From an uncultured Clostridia bacterium (GTDB taxonomy: Bacteria > Bacillota > Clostridia > TANB77 > CAG-508): a stretch of 48,862 bases of DNA. Below the pieces are notes generated by a model that worked only from the letters and a program-made list of their open reading frames with translations, ran no database searches and was not told the DNA's origin. Positions 24,204 through 32,031 of this stretch are shown one piece after another. A program made the position numbers and the translations under genes. The stretch spans positions 1-48,862 of the forward strand of contig CAKPPO010000013.1 of NCBI GenBank assembly GCA_934177725.1. Reading direction: 5' to 3'. Within the stretch, counting starts at the first letter, position 1; each line of letters begins with the position of its first letter.

Positions 24204-24826
24204 TATTTATATAACAATTTAATTTTATTTCCGTTTTTGGCTATAAATCCTTCATCGATTAAATTTTTAAGCTCTCTCATCATAGCACTTCTATCTACAC
24301 TTAAATAATCTGCTAAATTTGTAAGAGAAAAAGGAATAGTAACAGATTTGCTAAAGTCCTTGCTAGATAGAATTGAAAGATATGTTAAAAGCTTTTCTCT
24401 AATAGTTCTTTTAGATAAAACTTCGATTCTCGTATTTTGATGTACAGCGTTTCTTAAAGTTAATTCTAATATAATAGAAGACAAAGTGGAATGAAATTTA
24501 CAATTTGTTTTACATTTATTAGCTATATCTTCGTGCAACAAGAATAAAACATCACAAGGAGAAGCTGCTACAACAGTAAGTTCATTATTTGTATGAACAG
24601 GATAAAATGCTTCACCAAAAATATCTAAAGTATTAAATTTATCTACTATATCTTGATTCCCATTTAAATCAAATCTAATTAAATCAGCCTTTCCATCAAG
24701 CATAATGCAAATTTGATTTCTTTTTTGAATATATGTAGTTATAATTTCGTTTTTATTAAAATGCTTTTTTTGTACTTTAGAACAGCTTTGCTCTAAAGTG
24801 TTAATTAAATCAAGAATTTCAGACAT
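24203..24826 (-). CDS. Crp/Fnr-family transcription regulator
   Basis: A 207-aa regulator with an N-terminal cyclic-nucleotide-binding-like beta barrel (about residues 15-120, including IMLDGKADLIRFDLNG and DIFGEAF) and a C-terminal winged helix (about 145-205). The recognition region is TNLADYLSVDRSAMMRELKNL. It lacks the N-terminal Cys cluster of Fnr, so oxygen sensing through an iron-sulfur cluster is unlikely. It does have Cys residues at 15, 40, 89, 104 and 108. The gene is divergent from nrdD, and a palindrome at 25040-25055 is a likely target. Confidence 0.9.
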   Translation of the reverse strand: MSEILDLINTLEQSCSKVQKKHFNKNEIITTYIQKRNQICIMLDGKADLIRFDLNGNQDIVDKFNTLDIFGEAFYPVHTNNELTVVAASPCDVLFLLHEDIANKCKTNCKFHSTLSSIILELTLRNAVHQNTRIEVLSKRTIREKLLTYLSILSSKDFSKSVTIPFSLTNLADYLSVDRSAMMRELKNLIDEGFIAKNGNKIKLLYK

Positions 24827-24912
24827 ACTATATAATCACATCACTTTCAAAAATTATATATTATATTATATGAAAAAGTTTGTCTCAAAATAACTATTTT
24901 ATTTATGTTAAG

Positions 24913-24943
24913 ATTATAACCTAAAAACCGCAGTATTGCAACA
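24913..24943 (-). promoter_or_regulatory. Promoter of the Crp/Fnr-like gene
   Basis: On the minus strand TTGCAA (24941-24936) lies 17 bp from TATAAT (24918-24913). The -35 is part of TGTTGCA, one half of the palindrome at 25040-25055, so the regulator may also act on its own promoter. Confidence 0.55.
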
Positions 24944-25039
24944 AAAAATGACAAAAAATGTTTGTAATCTAAATGTAATAAAAGAAATCAGCCTAGAACG
25001 GCAAGAGATACAAATTGTTAAAAAAATAAATTTCGTTAT

Positions 25040-25081
25040 TGTTGCATTTGCAACAGAAAAATAAAAAACTTAATATATAAT
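25040..25081 (+). promoter_or_regulatory. Perfect 16-bp palindrome upstream of the nrdD promoter -10
   Basis: TGTTGCATTTGCAACA at 25040-25055 is a perfect palindrome. A TATAAT lies at 25076-25081, putting a start point near 25088 and the palindrome centre near -40. No good -35 hexamer is present. Centre position, size and missing -35 match a class II activator site for a Crp/Fnr-family dimer, and such a gene lies directly upstream at 24203. Confidence 0.6.
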
Positions 25082-25117
25082 AAGTTCATAAACAAAAACG
25101 GAAGGGGAAACGAAACA

Positions 25118-27244
25118 ATGAAGGTAATAAAAAGAGACGGTAGAGCAGTAGATTATAACAGAGACAAAATTATCACTGCAATTGAAAAAGCAAACAAAGA
25201 AGTAAAATCAAAAGAAAGAGTAACAAAAGAAGAAATTAAAGAAATAACAAAATATATAGAAGAACTAGACAAGAAAAGAATATTAGTAGAAGATATTCAA
25301 GACATCATCGAAGAACAATTAATGGACCTAAAAAAATTCGAACTTGCTAAAAAATATATGATTTATCGTTATACAAGAGCATTAGTAAGAAAAGCAAACA
25401 CAACAGATGAATCAATATTAGGATTAATCAAAAATCAAAATAAAGAATTACTAGAAGAAAATTCAAACAAAAATGCGGTTTTAGCTTCAACACAAAGAGA
25501 TTACATAGCGGGAGAAGTTTCTAAAGATTTAACAAAAAGAATTTTATTACCTGAAAAAATAACAAAAGCACACGAAGATGGAATTTTACATTTTCATGAT
25601 ATGGACTACTTCTTACAACCAATATTCAATTGCTGCTTAATAAACATAGGAGACATGTTAGATAATGGAACAGTAATGAATGGAAAATTAATAGAATCAC
25701 CAAAAAGTTTCCAAGTAGCTTGTACAGTAATGACACAAATAATTGCTGCAGTAGCATCTAACCAATACGGCGGACAATCTGTAGATATTAGTCACTTAGG
25801 AAAATATGTAAGAAAAAGTTACGAAAAATTTAGAAGAACTTTTGAAAAGGAATTTGGAAATGAATTGTCAGAAGATATAATAGAAAGATTAACACAACAA
25901 AGACTTAAAAAGGAAATAGCAGCAGGTGTACAAACAATTCAATATCAAATAAATACATTAATGACAACAAATGGACAATCTCCATTCGTAACAATATTCT
26001 TAAATTTAAAGAAAGATGATCCATACATTAAAGAAAATGCAATGGTAATTGAAGAAATTATCAGACAAAGATATGAAGGAATTAAAAATGAAAAAGGCGT
26101 ATATGTTACACCAGCTTTCCCTAAATTAATATATGTATTAGACGAACACAACTGCTTAAAAGGTGGAGAATATGACTATTTAACAAAACTTGCGGTAAAA
26201 TGTTCAGCAAAAAGATTATATCCAGATTATATTTCAGCTAAAAAAATGCGTGAAAACTATGAAGGAAATGTATTCAGTCCAATGGGATGCAGAAGTTTCT
26301 TATCACCATGGAAAGATGAAAATGGAAATTACAAATTTGAAGGGAGATTTAATCAAGGTGTTGTTAGTATCAACTTACCTCAAATTGGTATTATTGCAGA
26401 TGGAGATGAAGAAAAATTCTGGAAACTATTAGATGAAAGACTAGATATATGTAAAGAAGCATTAATGTGTAGACACTATGCTCTACTTGGAACACTTTCT
26501 AATACAAGTCCAATTCATTGGAGATATGGAGCAATAGCTCGTATGCAACCAGGTGAGAAAATAGATGAATTATTAAAAGGCGGATATTCAACACTTTCAT
26601 TAGGTTATATCGGAATTTACGAACTTACAAAATTAATGAAAGGAGTATCACATACTACTCCAGAAGGACATGAGTTTGCAATTAAAGTAATGAAACGTTT
26701 AAGAGATGCAACAATTGAATGGAAACACGAAACAGGACTTGGATTCGCATTATATGGAACACCAGCAGAAAGTCTATGCTACAGATTTGCAAGAATAGAT
26801 AAAGAAAAATTTGGAGAAATAAAAGACGTAACAGATAAAGGATATTATACAAACTCTTATCATGTAGACGTTAGAGAAAAAATTGATGCATTTTCAAAAC
26901 TAAAATTTGAAAGCGAATTCCAAGAATTATCACTTGGTGGAGCAATTTCTTATGTAGAAATACCAAACATGAGACATAACTTAAAAGCACTAGAAGATTT
27001 AGTAAAATTCATTTATGACAATATTCAATATGCAGAATTTAACACAAAATCAGATTACTGCCATGTTTGTGGATTTGATGGAGAAATAATAATAAATGAT
27101 AATTTAGAATGGGAATGTCCAAACTGTGGAAACAAAGATAAAAACAAAATGAATGTAACAAGAAGAACATGTGGTTATTTAGGAGAAAACTTCTGGAATG
27201 AAGGAAAAACAAAAGAAATCAAAGCTAGAGTATTACACTTGTAA
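25118..27244 (+). CDS. nrdD: Anaerobic ribonucleoside-triphosphate reductase
   Basis: A 708-aa class III reductase making dNTPs under anaerobic conditions through a glycyl radical. Residues 1-90 form an ATP-cone (MKVIKRDGRAVDYNRDKI) for allosteric control. The catalytic barrel follows, with HFHDMDYFLQP, GGQSVDISHLG and the SPMGCRSFLSPW region, which carries a catalytic Cys. A zinc site CHVC and CPNC lies near residues 647-668. The radical site is RRTCGYLG, with G686 the expected radical carrier. Length is normal. An AAGGGG site precedes the ATG. NrdG is encoded 110 bp downstream. Confidence 0.97.
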   Translation: MKVIKRDGRAVDYNRDKIITAIEKANKEVKSKERVTKEEIKEITKYIEELDKKRILVEDIQDIIEEQLMDLKKFELAKKYMIYRYTRALVRKANTTDESILGLIKNQNKELLEENSNKNAVLASTQRDYIAGEVSKDLTKRILLPEKITKAHEDGILHFHDMDYFLQPIFNCCLINIGDMLDNGTVMNGKLIESPKSFQVACTVMTQIIAAVASNQYGGQSVDISHLGKYVRKSYEKFRRTFEKEFGNELSEDIIERLTQQRLKKEIAAGVQTIQYQINTLMTTNGQSPFVTIFLNLKKDDPYIKENAMVIEEIIRQRYEGIKNEKGVYVTPAFPKLIYVLDEHNCLKGGEYDYLTKLAVKCSAKRLYPDYISAKKMRENYEGNVFSPMGCRSFLSPWKDENGNYKFEGRFNQGVVSINLPQIGIIADGDEEKFWKLLDERLDICKEALMCRHYALLGTLSNTSPIHWRYGAIARMQPGEKIDELLKGGYSTLSLGYIGIYELTKLMKGVSHTTPEGHEFAIKVMKRLRDATIEWKHETGLGFALYGTPAESLCYRFARIDKEKFGEIKDVTDKGYYTNSYHVDVREKIDAFSKLKFESEFQELSLGGAISYVEIPNMRHNLKALEDLVKFIYDNIQYAEFNTKSDYCHVCGFDGEIIINDNLEWECPNCGNKDKNKMNVTRRTCGYLGENFWNEGKTKEIKARVLHL

Positions 27245-27353
27245 TAAATACCCGGCGAGGGATGTTTCTTAGCACAGAGGAAAGAACATATGGAAAGAAT
27301 CGTCCAAGTCAGGAACTAAAGCAAGATAGAACATTAGCCAAAGGAGAACAAAA
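27245..27353 (+). other. Unusual intergenic segment between nrdD and nrdG
   Basis: This 109-bp gap is GC-richer than other gaps here (CCCGGCGAGGG at 27252-27262). It contains an imperfect hairpin, ATGTTTCTT with AAAGAACAT, and a short frame ATGGAAAGAATCGTCC that ends after eight codons without a clear ribosome site. The nrdG ribosome site AAAGGAG is at its end. It could be a structured RNA element or a processing site; there is no match I recognise. Confidence 0.35.
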
Positions 27354-27899
27354 ATGAAATATGCAAAAATTAAAAATTGTGATGTAGCAAATGGCCCTGG
27401 AGTTAGAGTTTCATTATTTGTAAGCGGATGCAATCATCATTGCAAAAATTGCTTCAACAGAGAAGCATGGGACTTCAGTTATGGAAATGACTTTACTGAA
27501 AAAGAAGAAAAAGAAATAATAGATGACTTAAAACCAGAGTATATCACAGGTTTAAGTCTATTAGGTGGAGAACCATTTGAAAAAACAAACCAAGAAGGGT
27601 TAGTTCCATTAATAAAAAAAGTAAAAGAAACATATCCAGATAAAAAAATTTGGTGTTATACAGGTTTTACATTTGATAAACAAATATTAGGTCAAATGAT
27701 AGGAGAAGAGCATAGAGAAACTACAAAGGAAATGTTAGATAATATAGATTATATAGTAGACGGAAGATTTGTAGAAGAATTAAAAGATCCAAAATTAAGA
27801 TTTAGAGGTTCTTCTAATCAAAGAGTAATAGATGTAAAAAAGAGTTTAGCACAAAATGAAATAGTAATTTGGGACGGCCTTGATAAAGACGTAGGATAA
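27354..27899 (+). CDS. nrdG: Anaerobic ribonucleotide reductase activating protein
   Basis: A 181-aa radical SAM enzyme that installs the glycyl radical in NrdD. The 4Fe-4S-binding motif C26-x3-C30-x2-C33 is in SGCNHHCKNCFN. SAM-binding features are GLSLLGGEPFE and the KIWCYTGF strand. NDxxxDG-type features include DYIVDGRF. Length fits the small NrdG class. It is co-transcribed with nrdD. Confidence 0.96.
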   Translation: MKYAKIKNCDVANGPGVRVSLFVSGCNHHCKNCFNREAWDFSYGNDFTEKEEKEIIDDLKPEYITGLSLLGGEPFEKTNQEGLVPLIKKVKETYPDKKIWCYTGFTFDKQILGQMIGEEHRETTKEMLDNIDYIVDGRFVEELKDPKLRFRGSSNQRVIDVKKSLAQNEIVIWDGLDKDVG

Positions 27900-27914
27900 A
27901 TTTCTGTACATGTA

Positions 27915-27944
27915 TTGACAAAAAGCAACTAATTAAGGTATAAT
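27915..27944 (+). promoter_or_regulatory. Promoter of rpsU-yqeY
   Basis: A perfect TTGACA (27915-27920) and a perfect TATAAT (27939-27944) are 18 bp apart. The leader to the rpsU start is about 80 nt and can form a small hairpin (GGTGGA with TCTACC). Confidence 0.85.
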
Positions 27945-28033
27945 ACAAACTGCGTAAGGTGGAAAAAAGTAAAAATCTACCAATTATATCCCGCACTAAG
28001 CAAGTGTAGTTACCGGAAGGAGGGGAACATTAA

Positions 28034-28204
28034 ATGTCAGAGATTAAAGTTAATAATGGAAATATAGAAGATGCCTTAAAAAGATTTAAAAGACAATGCG
28101 CAAGAAATGGCGTATTACAAGAGGTACGTAAAAGAGAACATTATGAAAAACCAAGCGTAAAGAGAAAGAAAAAATCAGAGGCTGCAAGAAAAAGAAAATT
28201 TTAA
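28034..28204 (+). CDS. rpsU: 30S ribosomal protein S21
   Basis: A 56-aa basic protein: MSEIKVNNGNIEDALKRFKR leads into QCARNGVLQEVRKREHYEKP and ends in a Lys/Arg-rich tail (KRKKKSEAARKRKF). This is the full pattern of bacterial S21, a small-subunit protein that helps translation initiation. A strong AAGGAGGGG site lies 9 bp before the ATG. A terminator-like hairpin separates it from yqeY, the usual neighbour of rpsU in Firmicutes. Confidence 0.97.
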   Translation: MSEIKVNNGNIEDALKRFKRQCARNGVLQEVRKREHYEKPSVKRKKKSEAARKRKF

Positions 28205-28214
28205 TTAGAAATGG

Positions 28215-28257
28215 AGGTTGGAAATTATGGGTAACACTAATAATTTCCAACCTTTTT
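28215..28257 (+). terminator. Hairpin between rpsU and yqeY
   Basis: AGGTTGGAAATTAT pairs with ATAATTTCCAACCT and is followed by TTTT. It probably attenuates transcription into yqeY so that S21 is made in excess. Confidence 0.85.
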
Positions 28258-28288
28258 ACATGTAAAAAATGATTGAGGAGGAATTTAT

Positions 28289-28729
28289 ATGTTAAAAGAA
28301 AAATTATTAGAAGATATGAAAGTATCAATGAGAGACAAAAAAATAATTAGAAAAAACGTTATTCAAATGGTCAGAGCGGCAATATTACAAGTAGAAAAAG
28401 ATAAACAAACAGAATTAAATGACGAACAAATTACAGAGATAATAGCAAAGGAATCTAAAAAAAGAAAAGACTCATTAGCAGATTACGAAAAGAGTGGAAG
28501 ACAAGATTTAATAGACCAAATAAATGAAGAAATAGAAATACTTTCAGAATATTTACCAAAACCATTAACAACAGAAGAAATAGAAAAAATAGTAGAAGAG
28601 GTTATAGCTTTAACTGGTGCAAGCACAATGAAAGATATGGGAATAGTTATGAAAGAAGCAAAAGCAAAAATAGGGCCGGCAGCAGACGGAAAAACAATCA
28701 ATGAAATAGTAAAACAAAAATTAAATTAA
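28289..28729 (+). CDS. yqeY: GatB/YqeY domain-containing protein
   Basis: A 146-aa helical protein of the YqeY family, related to the tail domain of the GatB amidotransferase subunit that contacts tRNA. Diagnostic regions are the N-terminal LLEDMKVSMRDKKIIRKNVI, the central KRKDSLADYEKSGRQDL, EISILSEYLP-like EIEILSEYLPKPLTTEEI and the closing MKEAKAKIGPAADGKTIN. The cellular role is not firmly known. The start follows GAGGAGG. Confidence 0.95.
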   Translation: MLKEKLLEDMKVSMRDKKIIRKNVIQMVRAAILQVEKDKQTELNDEQITEIIAKESKKRKDSLADYEKSGRQDLIDQINEEIEILSEYLPKPLTTEEIEKIVEEVIALTGASTMKDMGIVMKEAKAKIGPAADGKTINEIVKQKLN

Positions 28730-28762
28730 TAACAAAAAATGTAAATATTTTGTCAATAAATG

Positions 28763-28800
28763 TGGAAAAAATATACAAGATGCCTTGTATATTTTTTCCA
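28763..28800. terminator. Long bidirectional terminator after yqeY
   Basis: TGGAAAAAATATACAAG pairs perfectly with CTTGTATATTTTTTCCA over a 4-nt loop, with A and T runs on both arms. Confidence 0.88.
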
Positions 28801-28827
28801 TTTTGTATTATAATATTAAAAAATGTG

Positions 28828-28961
28828 TTGAGGACGTTTCTTTTTACTTTATATAAATAATATAATAAAGTACCAAAAGGGACAGATTAACCAAAAGGAA
28901 TTTTTAGTCGTTCGAGCTGAAAGCGAGCTACGAATAAAATATGCAGAGGAAACGTCCCCAA
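28828..28961. repeat. GGGGACG element E, about 134 bp
   Basis: The left end TTGAGGACGTTTC and right end GGAAACGTCCCCAA are inverted repeats with one mismatch. The inside holds ACCAAAAGGGACAGATTAACC, the inverse of copy A at 16211, and a small hairpin TCGTTCGAGCT with AGCGAGCTACGA. That hairpin resembles the GCTCGTTCAAGCT block inside the 282-bp element at 20769. There is no coding capacity. It sits between the yqeY terminator and the yfmF ribosome site. Confidence 0.75.
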
Positions 28962-28980
28962 AGGGTAGTAGGAGGAAAAT

Positions 28981-30243
28981 ATGCTAGATAAAAAATATGA
29001 AATAAAAGAAGGAATCACATTCCACCAAATAGAAACAAATAAATTTAAAACAGATTTATTTGCAACTTTCTTAACTGTACCTTTAAAAAGAGAAACAGTT
29101 ACAAAAAATGCATTACTTGCAGCAGTTTTAAGAAGAGGAACTGAAGAGTTGCCTTCACAAGAATTAATAAGCAAAGAATTAGAAGAAATGTATGGAGCCT
29201 CTTTTGATTGTGGTATAGAAAAATCAGGAGATTACCATACTTTTAAGTTTTATTTAGAAACAATAAATAATAGTTATTTACCTGAAAATGAAAATTTAAG
29301 TAAAAAAGGTTTGGAATTATTACTTTCTATAGTGTTTGACCCATATACAGAAAATGGGGCTTTCAAAGAAGAATATTTACAAGGGGAAAAAGAAAACTTA
29401 AAGCAAATAATAGAAGGAAAAATAGATAATAAAGCACTATATGCTTTAGATAGATGTATTGAGGAAATGTACAAAGATAAACCATATGGACTTTACAAAT
29501 ATGGATATATAGAAGACATAGAAAAAATATCAGCAAAAGAATTATATGAGTATTATTTAGAGGTAATAAAAGAGTGTAAAATAGATATTTTTACATCAGG
29601 TGAAAATATAGAAGAACTACAAAAAGCAATAAAAGAGAATAAATATTTACAAAATTTAGAACAAAGAAAACCTCAAACTATTAAAGAAGAACCAAAACAA
29701 GAAGTAAAAGAACAAAAAATAGTAAAAGAAAGTATGGATGTTACACAAGGAAAACTAATAATGGGATTAGATGTACTATCTAAAACTAAAAATGTAAGCT
29801 ATATAACAATGGTATATAATACAATTTTAGGTGTAGGTGCAAATTCAAAACTATTCCAAAACGTAAGAGAAAAAGCAAGCTTAGCATACACATGTGGATC
29901 AAACTTTGTAAAAAGAAAACAAATAATATTAATAAGAGCTGGAATAGAAATTGAAAATTATGAAAAAGCTGTAAATATTATAAATGAACAATTAGAAGCC
30001 ATGAAAAAAGGTGACTTTACAGAAGAAGATTTTGAAAGTGCTAAAAATTTAATTTATGCAACAATTAACAACATAGAAGAAGAACAGGATACTGAAATTA
30101 GTTACTATTTTGGTCAAGAATTATCAGGTAACAATGTTACAATAGAAGAATACAAAGATAGAATAAAAAATGTAACTAAAGAAGAAGTTATTGAGGTTGC
30201 ACAAAATATAAAACCAAATATAATTTACTTTTTAAAAGACTAA
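28981..30243 (+). CDS. yfmF: M16-family peptidase homologue YfmF
   Basis: A 420-aa protein of the insulinase-like M16 fold, of the YfmF type annotated as associated with 5-aminopentanol modification of elongation factor P. It lacks the HxxEH zinc motif in the N-terminal domain, as expected for the inactive partner. Diagnostic blocks are the early KTDLFATFLTVPLKRETVTK, the LARRGTEE-like LRRGTEELPSQ, GASFDCGIEKSGDYH, and the late GVGANSKLFQNVREKASLAYT. It is followed by yfmH, the active partner, in the usual order. GGAGG precedes the ATG. Confidence 0.93.
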   Translation: MLDKKYEIKEGITFHQIETNKFKTDLFATFLTVPLKRETVTKNALLAAVLRRGTEELPSQELISKELEEMYGASFDCGIEKSGDYHTFKFYLETINNSYLPENENLSKKGLELLLSIVFDPYTENGAFKEEYLQGEKENLKQIIEGKIDNKALYALDRCIEEMYKDKPYGLYKYGYIEDIEKISAKELYEYYLEVIKECKIDIFTSGENIEELQKAIKENKYLQNLEQRKPQTIKEEPKQEVKEQKIVKESMDVTQGKLIMGLDVLSKTKNVSYITMVYNTILGVGANSKLFQNVREKASLAYTCGSNFVKRKQIILIRAGIEIENYEKAVNIINEQLEAMKKGDFTEEDFESAKNLIYATINNIEEEQDTEISYYFGQELSGNNVTIEEYKDRIKNVTKEEVIEVAQNIKPNIIYFLKD

Positions 30244-30275
30244 AAAAATATAAAATGCAAGGAAAGGAGCGTATA

Positions 30276-30314
30276 ATGTATTTTAATTTTAAACAAAATA
30301 TGTTATACAAATAA
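30276..30314 (+). CDS. Possible 12-codon leader peptide before yfmH
   Basis: The ATG at 30276 follows a very strong AAGGAAAGGAG site by 5 bp and opens the frame MYFNFKQNMLYK, ending in TAA at 30312-30314. The yfmH ATG comes only 3 bp later and has no ribosome site of its own. The ribosome seems to load at the leader and restart at yfmH, giving translational coupling. Alternatively the leader is a by-product of a shifted start. The predicted yfmH N-terminus fits the family well without it. Confidence 0.5.
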   Translation: MYFNFKQNMLYK

Positions 30315-30317
30315 AAA

Positions 30318-31586
30318 ATGAAAGTTATAGAAAGCCTTAAGATAAAAGAAAAAATATATATGGAAAAACTAGAAAATGGATTAACAATTATGATAGTTCC
30401 TAAAAATACAACAAATAAAAAATATGTAATTTGGGGTACACATTTCGGATCTATAGATAATCATTTTATTATGCCAAATGCGAAAGAAGAAGTGTCTGTA
30501 CCAGATGGTGTGGCACATTTTCTAGAACACAAAATGTTTGAACAAGAAAATGGAAGAAATAGTTTAGATGTTTTAATGGCATTAGGCGTAGATGCGAACG
30601 CATATACAACCAATAACCATACAGCATATCTTTTTGAAACAACAGAAAACTTCTATGAAGCATTAGATGAATTAATGGATTATGTACAACATCCATATTT
30701 TACAGATGAAAATGTAGAAAAAGAAAAGGGAATTATAGGTCAAGAAATAGGAATGTATGATGACGATCCAGGTTGGAGATTATACATGAATGCTTTAGAT
30801 TGCTTATATCATGATAATGTTATAAAATTAGATATAGCTGGAACTGTAGAATCTATTAGCAAAATAGATAAAGATGTTTTATATAAATGTTATAATACAT
30901 TTTATAATCCTTCAAACATGGTAATGGTAGTATGCGGAAATTTTGAACCAGAAAAAATGTTAGAGGAAATAAAGAAAAGATTAGTAGAAAAGCCAAAACA
31001 GGGTGAAATAAAAAGAATTTATGCGCAAGAGAAAAAAGAAATTCACATGCCATACAAAGAAGATACTATGGAGGTAAGCTCTCCAATATTTATAATTGGA
31101 TTTAAAGATGAAATAGAAGAAAAGAATAAAATTCAAAGACATATAGCAATAGAAATATTAATGAATATGCTAATTGGAAAGAGCTCTCCTTTATATCAAA
31201 AATTATATAATGATGGATTACTAATGAGTCAACCAGATTTAGATTATGAATTTTCTAATGATTATGCTCATGTATTAATTGCAAGCCAATCGAAAGAACC
31301 TAAAAAAATTCAAGAAGAATTATTAAAAGAAATAAAAAGACTACAAGAAAATTTTGGTGAATCACACTTCAATAGAATAAGAAAGAAAGTATATGGAGAT
31401 TATGTGGCAGAATATAACAATGTAGCAGACATTTCCAGAATGTTATTATCAGATTATTTTAAAGGGGTTCAAACTTTTGATTATATAGAACAATTTTCAA
31501 CAGTAACTTTAGAATATACTAGACAAATTCTACAAGAAGTTTTTGACGAAAAGAAATGCATTTTGTCAGTTATTAAAACAAAATAA
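30318..31586 (+). CDS. yfmH: M16-family zinc peptidase YfmH
   Basis: A 422-aa M16 metallopeptidase, active partner of YfmF. The inverted zinc motif HxxEH is in VAHFLEHKMFEQ near residues 67-78, and the third ligand Glu is in the later EKEKGIIGQEIGMYDD. The family start KIYMEKLENGLTIMIVPK and the FGSIDNHF block are present. The C-terminal domain contains MLIGKSSPLYQKLYNDGL. It has no signal peptide, as usual. Translation probably depends on the short upstream frame at 30276. Confidence 0.94.
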   Translation: MKVIESLKIKEKIYMEKLENGLTIMIVPKNTTNKKYVIWGTHFGSIDNHFIMPNAKEEVSVPDGVAHFLEHKMFEQENGRNSLDVLMALGVDANAYTTNNHTAYLFETTENFYEALDELMDYVQHPYFTDENVEKEKGIIGQEIGMYDDDPGWRLYMNALDCLYHDNVIKLDIAGTVESISKIDKDVLYKCYNTFYNPSNMVMVVCGNFEPEKMLEEIKKRLVEKPKQGEIKRIYAQEKKEIHMPYKEDTMEVSSPIFIIGFKDEIEEKNKIQRHIAIEILMNMLIGKSSPLYQKLYNDGLLMSQPDLDYEFSNDYAHVLIASQSKEPKKIQEELLKEIKRLQENFGESHFNRIRKKVYGDYVAEYNNVADISRMLLSDYFKGVQTFDYIEQFSTVTLEYTRQILQEVFDEKKCILSVIKTK

Positions 31587-31640
31587 AACAATATGTCGAA
31601 AAAAGTAAAAAAACATAAAAAAGTGACATACGAAAATTCG

Positions 31641-31670
31641 AAAAAATACCTAGAAATAGGTGTTTTTTTA
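31641..31670 (+). terminator. Terminator after yfmF-yfmH
   Basis: AAAAAATACCTA pairs with TAGGTGTTTTTT over a short loop, with a T run after it. Confidence 0.8.
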
Positions 31671-31746
31671 TTGACTAAATTGTAAAAATATGGTACTTTA
31701 TAATTAAAGTAAAAGAAAAAAGTAATAAAAATAGAGGAGGGGTTAT

Positions 31747-31920
31747 ATGTTAAATGATGAAATTTGTAAATTAAGAGATAAATTAAATGAAAGTATAGTT
31801 TCAGGGCAAGATTATAGTATAACCTATAAACTAAGCGTAGAGTTAGATGAACTAATTGCTAAATACTACAGAAAAAATAAAGAGATACAAAGAGAAGAAA
31901 GTTGTGTGTTAGTAAAATAA
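31747..31920 (+). CDS. Spo0E-like aspartyl-phosphate phosphatase
   Basis: A 57-aa protein of the Spo0E-like sporulation regulator family (PF09388). The family signature S-x-x-x-D is present in LSVELDELIAKYYR, inside a predicted two-helix hairpin with N-terminal LRDKLNESI. Spo0E members remove phosphate from Spo0A-P and delay sporulation. A strong GAGGAGGGG site precedes the ATG. It is monocistronic between two terminators and stands directly upstream of the type IV secretion genes. Confidence 0.85.
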   Translation: MLNDEICKLRDKLNESIVSGQDYSITYKLSVELDELIAKYYRKNKEIQREESCVLVK

Positions 31921-31924
31921 AATG

Positions 31925-31965
31925 AAAAGTCTTATTACATAAAACATGTAATAGGGCTTTTTATT
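31925..31965 (+). terminator. Terminator after the Spo0E-like gene
   Basis: AAAAGTCTTATTACAT pairs with ATGTAATAGGGCTTTT (G-U pairs included) and is followed by T residues. It insulates the secretion locus from upstream transcription. Confidence 0.8.
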
Positions 31966-31975
31966 TTGAAAAAAG

Positions 31976-32004
31976 TTGAAAAATATAAAATTATAAGGTA
32001 TAAT
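31976..32004 (+). promoter_or_regulatory. Promoter P1 of the type IV secretion locus
   Basis: TTGAAA (31976-31981), a 17-bp spacer and TATAAT (31999-32004). The context GTTGAAAAAT at the -35 is repeated at the promoter of the third pilin gene (33590). Confidence 0.75.
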
Positions 32005-32031
32005 GGTAATAAGAGTAAAAGGAGGAAACAA

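Noticed and set aside
27272..27300. RNase P-like GAGGAAAG segment in the nrdD-nrdG gap
   Set aside because: Only a short similarity to the conserved RNase P box; the segment is far too short and lacks the other conserved regions.
27945..28033. Riboswitch or known leader RNA upstream of rpsU
   Set aside because: The leader is under 90 nt with only one weak hairpin, and no known aptamer pattern could be recognised.
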